This document shows, piece after piece, positions 37,172-49,083 of a DNA stretch of 64,000 bases; positions within the stretch are counted from its first letter, which is position 1; every line of letters begins with the position of its first letter. Source of the stretch: Zeugodacus cucurbitae (taxonomy: Eukaryota; Arthropoda; Insecta; Diptera; Tephritidae); contig NC_071669.1 of NCBI RefSeq assembly GCF_028554725.1, positions 48,997,501 to 49,061,500 on the forward strand, in the 5' to 3' direction. The position numbers and the translations under genes were made by a program. The notes below the pieces were generated by a model. That model was not told the origin of the DNA. It did not search any database and saw nothing but the letters and a program-made list of their open reading frames with translations.

Positions 37172-40100
37172 ATTACATCCAGTAATGTTTCGAAATTTTG
37201 CCAAAAACAATACATATTAGATTTCATTGAAAATTTGAGTAAGAATTCGATGATTGTATTTCACCAAGTAAACAACCGAAGTAATAATGACAATTGTTAT
37301 TCTAACTGTCAGTGTTTCCCTTTCGTTTTTGTAGTGTACTACTACTACTACTTGCCGAGAGACTTTCATAGAACTTAACGATATTAAACAATAACAATAA
37401 CAAGAATAAAACTTAAATGCTCTACTTAAGATACAAATACTAACATTCCTTTACTACGGAAAGGAAACAAGAGCAAAGAAAACAAAATGCTTTCAGCTAC
37501 GAAACGAAAAGCAAACACATTCCAACATATCCATAAACACATACTTAAACAAGCTAAAAAGCGTTCAGCCGTCGAGGCAGTGACATTAGTACTCCACACT
37601 TGGAGAAGTCTTAGCCAAAATACAGTGAAAGCCAGTGGAAGGAAGCTGCATGGAAAGAAGAAGACGCAGCAACGGAGCAAACCGTACAGAACACTTGTCA
37701 ACACAATAAAATTAAGTATCGCCTTGCTGCTGGAAAGCATTGCTTAAGTTGATTTTTTTTGTGGATGCCACAGAACCGAATTTGTACTTATGCATTGAAC
37801 TTACAGTTATGCTTGTGTTCGGTAATGTGTGGCATAAGCAGCTTAAGTTGAAAAGTTGTTGGATGTGCTTAACTATCTGATAACAACACAAGACAGAAGT
37901 ACATCAGAGGAGCGCTGGGAAGAAAACACCTTGGAGACCTGAAAGTGAGGTGCCCAGTGCCAAGTGATAGATACAGATACGGATACGGATACACGGGGCT
38001 GTTAAGCGGTATAGCCCGAAATTCTTGGCTGCTGACTATTTAGTTTTGTTATTTTATTTTATTTATAATTTTGTTTTTGTTTGTGTTACAAATAAAATTT
38101 AGGAAATTGTTAAGGAAACACATATACGGACACGTTTTCATTTCCAACTTCATTCCCATTAGCATTGTCGACTGAACCCTGGTAGCTGCTACACAACAAA
38201 TGTGTAAAGGTTTGTAGGAGTTTATGTTGTGGCGCAACAATAACAATGAGCAGCTTCCGACAATTCCTGCACGAACCATTACCAGCCCTACAGTTCAGAT
38301 AAATATGTATACTGTATTCATACATATTTCCAATGATACGAGTATTTATGTACAATTTTTTAGGTTAAATGAAAAATTGCGCGAGAAACAGGCTGAAAGT
38401 TCAGTGAAAAGTAAAATTAAAAGAAAAGGAAGCTTGAGTCTAAGATTTATATAATTGTTAAAAGGGTCGATTTGGTTGTTGTTGTTTTTATCATAAATGT
38501 CGGTGTTATCTAGTGTTGACTCTAGACGATTTTTTCCTCTTTAAACTCAATGTTGCCAATTCATAAACCCTTAAGAACCGATGTTCTAACTGCAGAGAGA
38601 GAGCATGAGATTTTGATAATTTAAAGATTCCTTAAAACCCAAAATGAGACCTATCGCCTAAGAGAAGATTTCGCATGAAATTCTAAAGCAATCTTAATTT
38701 TTCGTGTTCTCGTAGTATAAAGGCAATATTGCTATTGATAAAAGTATATTATTTTTCAAAGTCTTCCAATTTTTGACCATGATTAGTTAACGATTTTGAA
38801 TAAGTTTTGTATTAAAGCAAAGAAGCAAGATTGTAATCCGTTAATTAAAACATAAATATACAAGTGTTCGTTAGTATGTGAATTCCAGAATTCACTGAGA
38901 CCATTGTTTATAACAGACTTAAGCTTTACAGCAAAGTCAAAAGAAATAATGTCAATGGCCGATCTCGACTTCTACGCAAAAAATAATAGAAGATGTGCTC
39001 TTGATGTAATTCTGTCTTAAGATTTCAAACTTTTATGTTCTATTAACTCCAAAAAGCTCTTCTAACCTACAGTGTTTATTGTTGTTGTTTAAAAATGGTT
39101 TGCCACAAATTTCTAAATAAAGTACATTAACATATAAATAGGAGAAGAGTAGTTCCATTTAAGCCGCACTTTTTATCCGAAGAAACCATATGTCATATCT
39201 GACTCATTAATCATACATACAAATATGTACTTAAACAATATAAAGTAATCAAACAATTCAATTCGATTTGACCCTACGCCCTTCATTATACATACATATA
39301 TATTTGCCTTATAGAGCAAAGCAATTTTTACCAATGCCCCAATCCTTCCCTTTAAATTAATCAAATGTTTCAGAATTTCACTGATACGCATAACATAGCG
39401 CAGCAGAACACAGCGCAGAAGAATATAAACCCTTGCAGAGCTCACAATTAACTACAAAATAATTATAATTGATAGATTTATAGGGCGACCTTGACTGGCA
39501 GATATCGGCTGCCTCATACAACAACCACAAACCGATTCGTGCGCAATTAACTCGCACAACGCACAAAAGATAGAGCACAGGAAGACAATAATGAAGAGCA
39601 AAAGTAGAAAGAGAACAAAAAATAGCAAAAGCCAGAGGCAACGAGCACGCATCAGTCAAATGGATTAGAAAAGTTTTTGACACCGCCAATGTGCCTCTGC
39701 GCCACCGACTAGCGCTCCTACGTCAATCATAACCAGGTCTATTTGATAGCTTTGAAATAGTTGCGAGCTGTCAGAAGAACGCAGAACAGCGCAGAAGATG
39801 GATATGAGAATTATACGAAATGTGCGAGCCAGAGCAGGCAGGTAAGTTGGAAGAGTGTGGCGGGGGTATAAGAAGTTTGTGTATATATTTGATGATTCTC
39901 GCTTGCCTGTGCGGCATATTCGAAACAGACGTCAAATAAACATTGATCGCATGTTGAAAGAAAATCACTCATAATGATGAAGTGATTTGAGTCATTCAAC
40001 TCGCAGGCCACCCGCATAATTAAAATGCAAACAAAAAAATGAGGTAAGGAGATGCTGAAAACTTATGGGAAACACAGAGGTGATAAAATACAGATGAGAG

Positions 40101-43100
40101 TCACTTTTACTTAATCTAATTTTTTGCAGACCAGTGCTCTCAACACGACTCGGTTTAATATTGAATACTTTTGACAAAAATTTCTTGCAGAAAAACTCAA
40201 AAATTTTAAGAAATATGTTTAAATAAAGAATTTCTTAAAAAACTGAAAACAGTAATCTCTAAACACCCTTCCCTCCCAAATAAGGCCCTCAACAAAATAC
40301 ACAAACGATTTTTCGCTTAATCCCCAATTTGTTAATTAGTGCTGTGTTATCTTGAATAGTTTTCGTTGTTCAACACCTTTTAAGTAATCCCAGCACCAAT
40401 GAGTGCGAGCTGGTCTCACATCTGTTGGCTATATATGTAAATACATACATACTTATGTGCTGAGTGAGTGCTGTAGTTGGACCATCAGTCAGACGCATTA
40501 GACATGAATTACTTAAGTGTACAAGCACAAAATTGTTCATTAATCTCGAATATTTGACAGCTTTAGCCAGATAAATGAAATATAACACTGACACGACAGC
40601 CAAATCACGACCGATTATATTTAAATATGTGTGCGCGAGTGGCATATGGTAGCCCTGTAGGAAAAAACACATATTGCAACGAACAAACAACTCGTATAAA
40701 AGCAGAACAAGAAGAATAGAACGACACTCTAATCAGTTACCCACACATACCCTCTTGTATTGAATTCAACTGGATAACTGTTTCTCATACATATTGTGAT
40801 AAGAGAGCGTCATTAAACCCTAGCCAGAAAAGGAGTAGCGAATTTGCAGTATTTAAACAAAAAATCTCTTTACTTGGCAGGTTTTCTTCAGAACATTCTC
40901 TTTTGTGATATAAAAGCTAACATATGCACTCATTCCAATTCACTGTAGACGCTTGTGCCACGGAATTCATCATTCATGCCACATACAATGATTTTCGCAA
41001 ACTCACACCAAGAAAACGTGAAGCTTTTAAATAAGCTTGCCCCAAAGTGTATTCAGTTGTTATCTGCGCTTTTTAGCTCGATTGCTTCGGACTTTTGCTG
41101 AGTTGCGTCGTCGTATCAGAACGCGTCGAGACAAAAACTTTGATAATGATTTTGCAAAGCTGTCAATTGCTAAATAAATTATTGTTGTTATTTTATTTGA
41201 ATTATATTTTTTATAAATATTTAATTTAACAATAATTTATTTTTAATATTTAATTAGAAAAACTTTATCGCCTTAGCAACTGTGTTTAGTTTGTAAGAAA
41301 CCTATTTACTTATGCTGTTCTCTCGATTTTTCAGTTACTTAGTAAGTAATTTAATGTCATGAGCTAACTGCATTTAATCATTTTATTCATGACGCCGCCA
41401 GATAATTTATGAACATTGTATTGGGGCTGTCACAAAGTTATCGTGTCTGTCTGCTCTCTGTTTTTTTTTCTCTTATAATTTTTTTTTTTATTTTCTGATT
41501 TTGTCTGGCTAAACTTTTGTTTTGTTTGGTATTTACTAATACTATTTGTCTGACTGTCCGTCCGTTCGTCTGTATGTGTCACCTGCCATGTGGCTTATTG
41601 CACACGTTTTCCTCCAGCATACGAAGCTCGCGTCACTGTGTCATTAGCGCTGGCGTCAATTGTCGCATTTTCGAGTCATGGAACGCCACCCGGTTCGTGA
41701 ATAATTCAATAGTTCATGGAAAATTAGTTGAAAATATTGCTTTGCTTGTTAAACACCCTCTCGTAACTTGGAAATTGATTAGTTGCTTAGCGGTTTAACT
41801 GATACACCAGGTTTCATTATATTGAGTGTAAATTTGGGTGTGTCTTGAAGTTTTAATAAGTTCTTGAATAAAATACTTCGTTTTCTAAAACATTATACTT
41901 TTTTTATATGACAAATATTTATTTTTCTCAATGTGAATAAATGTGGTTAAACGGGTTAAGAAGTTTGGAAGAAGTCGGGAACTTGAGATAATAAGTTTCG
42001 GGGTTTATTAATTGATCGAGGATGTGATGAAAAATTAAAGGCCTCTGTAGACATATACGGAAACTAGCCGAGAAATTGGAGTCTCGGTACCTGTAAGAAC
42101 CGTTCATGGGTTAAAAAGAGATATTATAGTTAGTACAAATAGAGACCAGCAACTTTCTAATTATCATGAGATGATATGAATCCCCTCTACATCTACTACT
42201 ATATATAATTTATCTATGTTGGAGGTATACTGCGCCATTTTATTGACTCGTTGAAAATATTTATTGACACTTTGTAAATATTAATTGAAAATTTAGTTAT
42301 TATTGCTTTTATTGGGTCAACTTTCCAAACCGCATTTATCAATCAGCTATTGCTTGCAACAGAGTAATATAACTGTAAATATTGATTCTACCACACTACA
42401 ACGAGTACCGACTACAATTTCCCCACCCTTTCAATCGCTAAATGCAAAAAGCACCAATTAATTTGTTGGACAACTCATAAATGGGTGTTAATTTCTCACA
42501 TATTACAAAAGGCAAATTTTAAATTCAAAAAACATAGAGAAAATAAAATCACTTGACACGCAGAACTTTGTGAAAACCGCAATATCCAACAGCCGGCAGG
42601 CATTTCGCTTTCACTGACTTTTCGCTCTCGCCCAACTTTTCGAGTCAATTTCCCTAGTTTATAGTGTTATCCCTGACTGGGCTGTGTGTATAAAATACTC
42701 ATTGGTGAGTTCTCTGAAGTTTTTAGTTTGTATTGTTGTTGTTGTTTTCGATTTATCGAAGTTTTTGTTAGCGATTTACGCATATACGATTGACTCCTCC
42801 TGACCTTCGCAATGAAAGTGTCGTTCGTTTGGGAGAGTGTGACAATATTGAATGACACAACAATAATTATAAGGCAAACGCTAACAATTGACACCAATAG
42901 CAAATTTTATCGAAGTTTAACAACTTTTCCACGTTGTTACAAATTTTCCTCTTTCTCTACTTATTCTTATTCACTTATTATTCTTCCCACCCACTCGTTG
43001 CACATGCCGAAACGCACATTGGTATTTTGCTAGAAACTTGGCGAGGACATTTTTTGTATCCTTGGTGAAAGTTTTAAGTGCGTAGAATTTGATGCCCGGC

Positions 43101-44640
43101 ACAGTTGTGGCAAATGTATGTACGTAGTTGTGAATACTCAAGTTCTACTGGTGTCCTTGTCAATGAAGGCAAAGGAAATTTGTTTGTAGAGAGAAATTCG
43201 AAAATGAAGAACCGCTGTTGTTAAGAAATCTAAGTAAGTGATTGCTTAAGTGGCAATAAGAATTCTGTGTACCACAAGTTGAAATTAATTTTCAGGAGAT
43301 AAGTGGAAAAGAGAAATGCAATCAAATGTTTGAGCTTTAATGAATTTTGCAATACGTAATTTAAAATATAACATTCGAAAGCTTGGAAAGCTTCGAAAAC
43401 TTAAAGCTGCAAAATCTAAAAGCTTCTAAAATTTGTTGAAGCTTTTGATAATTATGGAGAGCATAAAGCAGCAGGTAAAAATTTAAAAGCTTTCATGGCT
43501 CTCTAGTTTCGTCCTAAAACTTTCGATTCGTTTGCATTAACCGTTTTATTCCATACTAGGTATTACCTTAATCAATAATTTCCCTTTCTGAGTTTCGATT
43601 GCTATAGAATGTGAACAAGGTAAGTGATTTCACGTAACAAAAATTTTATTTTTTTAATTTGATTGATTTTTGAGCTTGAATAATTTTGGAAATTTTTTAG
43701 AAACGATTTATTACACTAAAAAAATCGAGTATAAATAGGTCAAATAGTTGTAATTTATTCACTATGTATCCACCCTAAAGCTTAGTAGTGCTTTCACATA
43801 TAACTAAAATAGGTTGACTATATTTGCTCAAAAGAGAAACTCTCAAATCGTCTAAAAGCAACTCAAAGCAAGCGGAGTATTTTATTTGCTTCGCTTTTGT
43901 AGATATATATTTGCTTCCCACTAACAGACGCCGGTAGGGCCTACCCCAAAGGTGGGTTCACAATACAAATATTATTGCCCGCGCTCTTACTTTTTTTGCG
44001 TGAAATTGGTTAAACACACAAAGCTGCCTTGCCTTTGCAACTTGCCACAACAACAGCAGTGAGTTTACTTTGCTTTCGCACTGGGCTTTGAAGTACATTC
44101 GCCGAAGCGTAACCAGTTTTGCGTTTTAAAATACATTTTTATTTTTTATCCCCCCGTTTCTCACTAATTTCCTTGCCTTTTGCCATTTATTGCCGGCAGC
44201 GGACTTCCTTTGGAATGCATTTGTTGCATGTAATTGCAGCTTTGAATTTAATTTAATGACTTTTTATTAAATGATTTTACAGTTTTGTATTATTTTCGAT
44301 TTATTAGCTACTAAAGTATTTAAGGAAACCCGCTCGTGTTTGTGGATACTGCGACTAAGTTGACGTTACATGCTTTATTCGCCGTCTTGTCACTTAATCG
44401 GCGAAAACCAAAAGTCACTTTCAAAGTGAAAACTTTCCATTGACATTTCATTAAATGCACTTTAACGGTACACCCACAATCATTGCCGCGCGCTATTTCA
44501 AGTCATTAGCTTAAGTTTTGCAAAGCTGCCACACTCACTAAACGGCTGACTTACTTAGTGAGTTACGCAGCTTACTTACTTCATAAACACATTAACAATA
44601 TATAAAAACAAAAAAAATAAATATTTTTTGTTTCTCACTC
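37172..44640. other. Non-coding; no gene recognised
   Basis: Short frames only (none beyond about 110 codons, most on opposite strands of the same sequence). Contains a hexanucleotide repeat (37966-37994), AAGCTT-rich words at 43380-43500, and a TATAAA (40695) with TCAGTT 40 bp downstream, which is too far apart to call a promoter. A GC-moderate stretch lies just before the dally donor (about 43900-44560). Confidence 0.45.
37966..37994. repeat. GGATAC/AGATAC hexanucleotide repeat
   Basis: About five imperfect hexamers in a row. Confidence 0.85.
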
Positions 44641-44644
44641 ACCT
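44637..44644 (-). other. dally: Splice donor of dally coding exon 1
   Basis: On the minus strand the junction reads AG|GTGAGT, a strong match to the consensus. The GT is at 44642-44641. The intron starts after the first base of a Gly codon (phase 1). Without splicing the frame stops two codons later (GGT GAG TGA). Confidence 0.85.
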
Positions 44645-44991
44645 TTTTCCTCAAAGTTGCCACTCAGCTTTATGTCGATCGTCTCGAAGTAATCCCGCAC
44701 GCTGTTGCATTGTTCGCGTGTATTTAAAATCTTGCTGGTCGAATCGCGTTGTAAGCGGCGCCTGTGATGTGCGTGGTGCTCCTGCTGTTGTTGTTGCAGT
44801 TCATGATGTGCATGAAAATGATGAGCACCATCGAGATGCTTCGCCTGGACGGCCGTTGGCATTGCCAAACAACTGCTGGCCACTAAGAGTGCAATGCAAA
44901 CTTGCAGCAACGTGAATAGTGGGAGTTGTTGTTGTTCCTTCTGATTTGCGGCATTCCGTTGGCCGGCAATTCCGGCGGTTGCATGGGCCAT
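44643..44991 (-). CDS. dally: Division abnormally delayed (glypican), first coding exon
   Basis: Dally is a GPI-anchored heparan-sulfate proteoglycan that acts outside the cell as a co-receptor shaping Dpp, Wingless and Hedgehog signalling. This exon encodes residues 1-116 plus one base. A hydrophobic signal segment spans residues 23-43, with possible cleavage after Ala43 or Ala50. A His/Gln-rich stretch follows (57-76, Gln run 66-70), then HHRRRLQRDS (75-84) and the start of the glypican domain, with Cys95 and YFETIDIKLSG (101-111), ending EEKG at the donor. From memory, Drosophila Dally begins similarly: AKHLD, a His-rich run, HHRRRLQRDS, a Cys, YFESIDIK and EKGAICGG. That match decides the identity over the paralogue dally-like. 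ATG at 44991 has a good insect context (AAAGTATGG). The remaining exons, with the sugar-attachment sites and GPI signal, are outside the window. Confidence 0.88.
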
Positions 44992-45386
44992 ACTTTTGCG
45001 TGTGATTGTATGTATTAATGTAATAAAACAACAACAAATGTAGTATGCACACTTTATGCTTGCTGATTTATTGTTGTTGTATGACTTTTGAGCGCTTAAT
45101 GGAGCTTAATACGTCTAACAGGCGATATTTAACTTCCTTATAATGGGCTTTAATTATTCTTATTTTTGTAATTTTTTTATTGTTGTAATTTTTTCTTTAA
45201 ATTTCTATTGTTATAATTTTTTATTTATAATTTTTATTGTAATTAATTTAAATTTTTATTGTTGTAACTCTTTTGTATTTTTTTTATTTTTTGTTGTTGT
45301 AATATCGTCGGCAACACGCCTTTGATATCGCACTATGCAAATAATTCACAAATCACGTTGCCTTTGTGCTCGACCGCTATCACAAA
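44992..45386 (-). promoter_or_regulatory. dally: Putative 5' leader of dally (ATG-free)
   Basis: Reading the minus strand upstream of the start codon, no ATG occurs for about 395 nt; the first is at 45389-45387. In AT-rich sequence several would be expected. The leader is A- and CAA-rich (the plus strand shows TTGTTGTAATTTTTATT arrays at 45170-45310), as is common for fly leaders. It is probably untranslated leader joined directly to the exon. Its true 5' end is not visible, and an intron within it cannot be ruled out. Confidence 0.5.
45179..45310. repeat. Irregular TTGTTGTAATTTTTA array
   Basis: Several imperfect copies of ATTGTTGTAATTTTT with spacers of T and A runs. It lies within the putative dally leader, where the transcript would read as A-rich and CAA-containing. 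Confidence 0.65.
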
Positions 45387-48170
45387 TACATAACACAAAA
45401 CTGTAAAATAACAAAAGAACAACAATTAGAAAACTAAAATAACTGGTTTTTATCTTTAAAAAATTTGAGCGTTAGACGACTTGTTAGCCAATTAATTGAT
45501 TTGATTAAATTTTAATTTCACAATGAAACACTTTTATGTTGCACGAACACTGAATAAATGGTAATATATAATCTATATAAATTATTTATATAAAAAAAAA
45601 TATTTTCACAATGAAAGACTATCGTTAGGACAAATTTCTTTTTTTCTTCAAAAAACACCCGTACTCTTTATAACACCACCTGCGGTTGTATGTCTCACAA
45701 ATATATTCAATTGTATAAATTTTCCTATTGCTTGTTATTATATATAAATATATGTTGTTGTTGTTGTTATCACTTCTTATTTCTGAATGCCACAACTCGC
45801 CACTAATTGTGGCATAAATCAGCGTCAAGTGTTTATTTTTTCACTTTTTTCACTCGGCGCGACTTTCTTTCGATTATCTATTATGCTTTTAAAGCGTTGC
45901 ACTTGCGTTTATTTTTAGCGCCCGCACACCTTGTTGCTCTTGCCTTTATATAAGTAGTTGTGTCTGAACAGCTGACTGCCGCTTTTTTCGCTCGCGCGGA
46001 CAACAATGAAAGTCACGCTGTTGATAGACTGTCGCGTTGTGTGGCACACAATCGAATCGCTTCCGTACACGCTTGTCAATAGCTAGCTAAATTTAGCTGA
46101 AATGAACACTTGGCGGCAATGCGCTTTGCGTACAAGTGAGCGCTAAAGCGTTTGGTGAATTCTGCTTGTGAAAAAGTCACTATTTACACTGTCTTCGAAT
46201 TTTTATTTTCTTTCACCTAGAGACTCAACCTTTTATTTTATTTATTGCTTATTGATGCGCACGCCTCTATTTGCTGGTGCTTGTATTTGTTGTCTTAAGC
46301 ATCCGTTCAGCTGATTTCTAGTCTACTGCTTTTAAGAGTTGTATACATATAAACATTTAGATTTGACCGCACCAACAAGCGTCTCAAACAATAGCGCGCT
46401 AATCGTGCACGTCCAATTGACCAAGCGTTTAAGCTTCTACCGCACGCTTTCTACACCAACAAGCGCCTCTAACGATATCTAACCGCGCACACACTTGCGT
46501 TTATTTACTTAATTGAATTTAAGCAACGCGTCCGACGACCGCAAGAAAGACATGAACATACCCGCGACCGATAAACTGTGTAGAAGCTACAAAAGCAAAT
46601 TATGCTTAAAGACAAAAGTGAGAAAAACGCTCGTACGTTTGTTTATCTCCGCGACGCTGCGCGCACAGACAGCACAGGTAACGCTACACAACGCGTCTGC
46701 AGTTAACGTAAGTAGCGCTCAAGCGTATGAGAACGGCAAACAAACCGCGACGTCACCTTTCTTTCTTTCTTCTTCTCCGTTTTTATTACACTTGTTCGTA
46801 ACGCTGTTGATTGCTTTTTTTATGCGCTTGATTCTGTTATTTTTTGCAGTTGCTTTGTTTGGCACGTTTCTTCGACCGTCCGCTCTGCTGCGTGCGCGTG
46901 TTTGTGCTGGCGCTTTTAATGTGCGAAATTGTACATTAAGCGAAACGCTCGCAGAATCTAAATAGAATACGAAATTTTGTCTGTCCTAAACTTTTACACA
47001 ACCCACGGTATTACACTAGCTTGATGTCTCTAATGCCCAGCAGCTGATTTTTGTTTGTGATTCACTTGTTCTTTCACGGCATACGCGCTTCTAATAACAC
47101 TCAAACTCTTTACACTAAAAACACACACAGTTTACCCTATTAGCTAGCTATTAAACGCTTGTTGGCTACAGCGCTTATGCGTTTAAAATTGTTGATTTTC
47201 TTGTTGCTGTTATTCTGATCATTAATATCTAATAGCTTTTTTCAGTATTTTTTTCTTATTTGCTTGTCTACTTTGATTATTAATCTGCAGCACACGCTCG
47301 CATGTACACTACAAAACGCTTAGCGGAAGAGTGATATAATCGTCCACACAAAATCGTATCAACGCAGCGATCAAATAAGCGCAACAACAAAATAAACTCA
47401 AAAAGTTTAAGTTCACTGTAGTTGGTCAATGCGCTGTCAACACTAAGAACACTGCGGCACTTTGCAAAAATACACTAAAGGACAACAACAATTTAATTAA
47501 ATTTCAATTTACGCTAAACACTACTCAACACACACATTTCCAATTTACAATAACAATAAGATAAATAATTTATTCTTTGTAACTATTATTTTTCACCTTT
47601 TTGCTCGTTTTCAAACGCACTCGTCACTAGCATAGACGCTCGTCACTGCTGCCGCTATTTCATAGATTGTCTATTTACACACTTCGTGTTTTTTCACTTA
47701 TATTTTCTGCTTTGATTCTATTATTTTGCTTATTTCATTTATTTTTACAACACTAATATATTTCCTTGCCTTTTCCACTTGCGTTTAATTATAAACGCGA
47801 TTCGCAGCGCTCTCGGCTCCGCATTTGCTGGCTATGACTAGCACACGGTATTTCTTTTTTAGCTTTATTTTTTTTTCTTTTTTTCTACTCTGTTTAAACG
47901 GCGGACTAGCGTTAATTAAGCGCTACTACGGTTGCACACGTCCGAACACTCCGACAACTCGTTGGCGTATAGCGTTTGAATGGCAAGAATTTTGAGAAAT
48001 GTTCGTTGCTGGTCGCTTCGAACATCGAACTTCTTAGTTCGTTTGGTACAAGTTTGGTGTTGAATGTTCGTGTTGTGTGTTTGAGTTTGAGCAGAGTGTC
48101 GATGAAATTTGATTTTTGTTGGCTGTACAGTGGTGGCGATTATAAGTGATAGTGAGTATTAAACCATGCG
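45387..48170 (-). promoter_or_regulatory. Region upstream of dally exon 1: probable promoter and/or 5' UTR
   Basis: This stretch is richer in GCGC, CACACG and CGCTTG words than the flanking DNA, and no coding frame is convincing. The 150-codon plus frame 46513-46965 starts at TTG and is low-information. On the minus strand, 48070-47930 reads as the A/C-rich sequence typical of a fly 5' UTR, and GGACGTG near 47943 resembles a downstream promoter element, but no matching initiator was found. TATATAA occurs near 45947. I cannot place a start site. Confidence 0.35.
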
Positions 48171-48807
48171 CAAAACAAAAAAAAAATTAATTATGTGAAT
48201 AAAATTAAAAAAAAAAAAATTATAAATAACTTTTAGAAAAATAAAACTAAATCATTATTTGAAAATTTAGAATTATCTTCCAATAAATTCATATGATTAT
48301 TATAGGTGCATGGTTATCCATATCAAGATCTTTAAAATGACGAAATCATTTGAGTAAAATTGTTTAAAAATCATTTTTCAACTCAAAACAACTTTGTAAA
48401 GGCTCCCTAAAGCGTTTGAGGAGGTTGATAAGTATATTTGTTATCACGCCGTGGAATTAGGAGAGCTGGAGACTTGCTTTCGCAAGGCTGAGGTCACGGA
48501 TATCATACAAATTGGTTGGAATAAAAATCAGCAAACTTTTAATAGCTTATAGTGTCGTCGAATCGTCTTGTCGCGAGGGGATCTGTATCTTAACATAACT
48601 TTACTTAAGGCAGTAGTCTGCTTTAGAAGCCGAAAAACAGCGTTTTTTTTTTTTTTTGAAAGAGATGAAAATGATTGCGGTAAACGGAATTTTAAGACGA
48701 AAGTGTACTATATTTAAGGCTTAAAAAACAATATTTATTGATAAAAAATATTGAAATTTTTTCAAAGTTGTAAGTATTTTTCTGGAGCTCCTGGAGTCTG
48801 CACTTGT
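48171..48807. other. Non-coding; poly(T) run
   Basis: Several A and T homopolymer runs, including a T-run near 48643-48657 preceded by GCAGTAGTCTGC, a small palindrome. No gene recognised. Confidence 0.5.
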
Positions 48808-49083
48808 AAATCGGTGCCGGTAATGGGGGTCGTGCGATGCATCTAAAATAGTCGAACCAAATTTTTTTTTAATTTTTATAAGTTTCTTTTCTTTATGAAC
48901 TAAAAAAATACCAAAGAAGTCATAAAATTCCAAATTTTTTCGAAGTTCGAAAAAAATTACTTCTTTAAGAAAAAAAAATGACTTTCAGTTGCAAAACAAG
49001 TAGTTTAAATAATACTTTTGTCCAAGTTTTTTAGTTTTTTTCGATCGGACATATATTATTTTTGCTATCGACGGCACCGATTT
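48808..49083. repeat. Inverted arms AAATCGGTGCCG / CGGCACCGATTT
   Basis: A 12-bp word at 48808-48819 recurs as its exact complement at 49072-49083. CACTTGT lies next to one arm and ACACTTGTG next to the other. The 252 bp between are A/T-rich. This may be a foldback repeat or MITE core; no outer ends or target duplication were found. Confidence 0.5.

Larger units (their letters stand above)
1..44642 (-). other. dally: Inferred 5' portion of dally intron 1 (continues past the left edge)
   Basis: The dally coding exon ends at 44643 with a donor reading G|GTGAGT on the minus strand. I find no open segment to the left resembling the next part of a glypican (the CGG-CC cysteine block expected right after EKG). 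I therefore infer that everything left of the donor is first-intron sequence and that the acceptor is outside the window. That makes the intron at least 44.6 kb. From memory, fly dally also has a long first intron. The interval holds transposons, tandem duplications and simple repeats, listed separately. A short exon without its own start codon could have escaped my reading, and nested genes cannot be excluded. Confidence 0.6.

Noticed and set aside
37487..37747. 86-codon Lys/Arg-rich plus frame
   Set aside because: ATG start but no domain, no splice sites of note, and equally long frame on the opposite strand.
40695..40738. TATAAA with TCAGTT downstream, as a possible core promoter
   Set aside because: The TATA-to-initiator distance is about 40 bp rather than about 30, no coding sequence follows, and such words are common in AT-rich DNA.
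42050..42180. Short plus frame reading SREIGVSVPVRTVHGLKRDI, resembling a transposase helix-turn-helix
   Set aside because: Only about 40 codons, stops on both sides, no inverted ends and no downstream catalytic blocks; resemblance may be chance.
44801..45052. Minus-strand frame overlapping the dally exon in another phase
   Set aside because: Begins at GTG, not ATG, and runs in a different phase through the dally signal-peptide region; a shadow frame.
46513..46965. 150-codon plus frame opposite the dally upstream region
   Set aside because: Starts at TTG and has one hydrophobic stretch from a CTTTCTTT/TTTT-rich run; antisense to probable dally promoter or leader; nothing recognisable.
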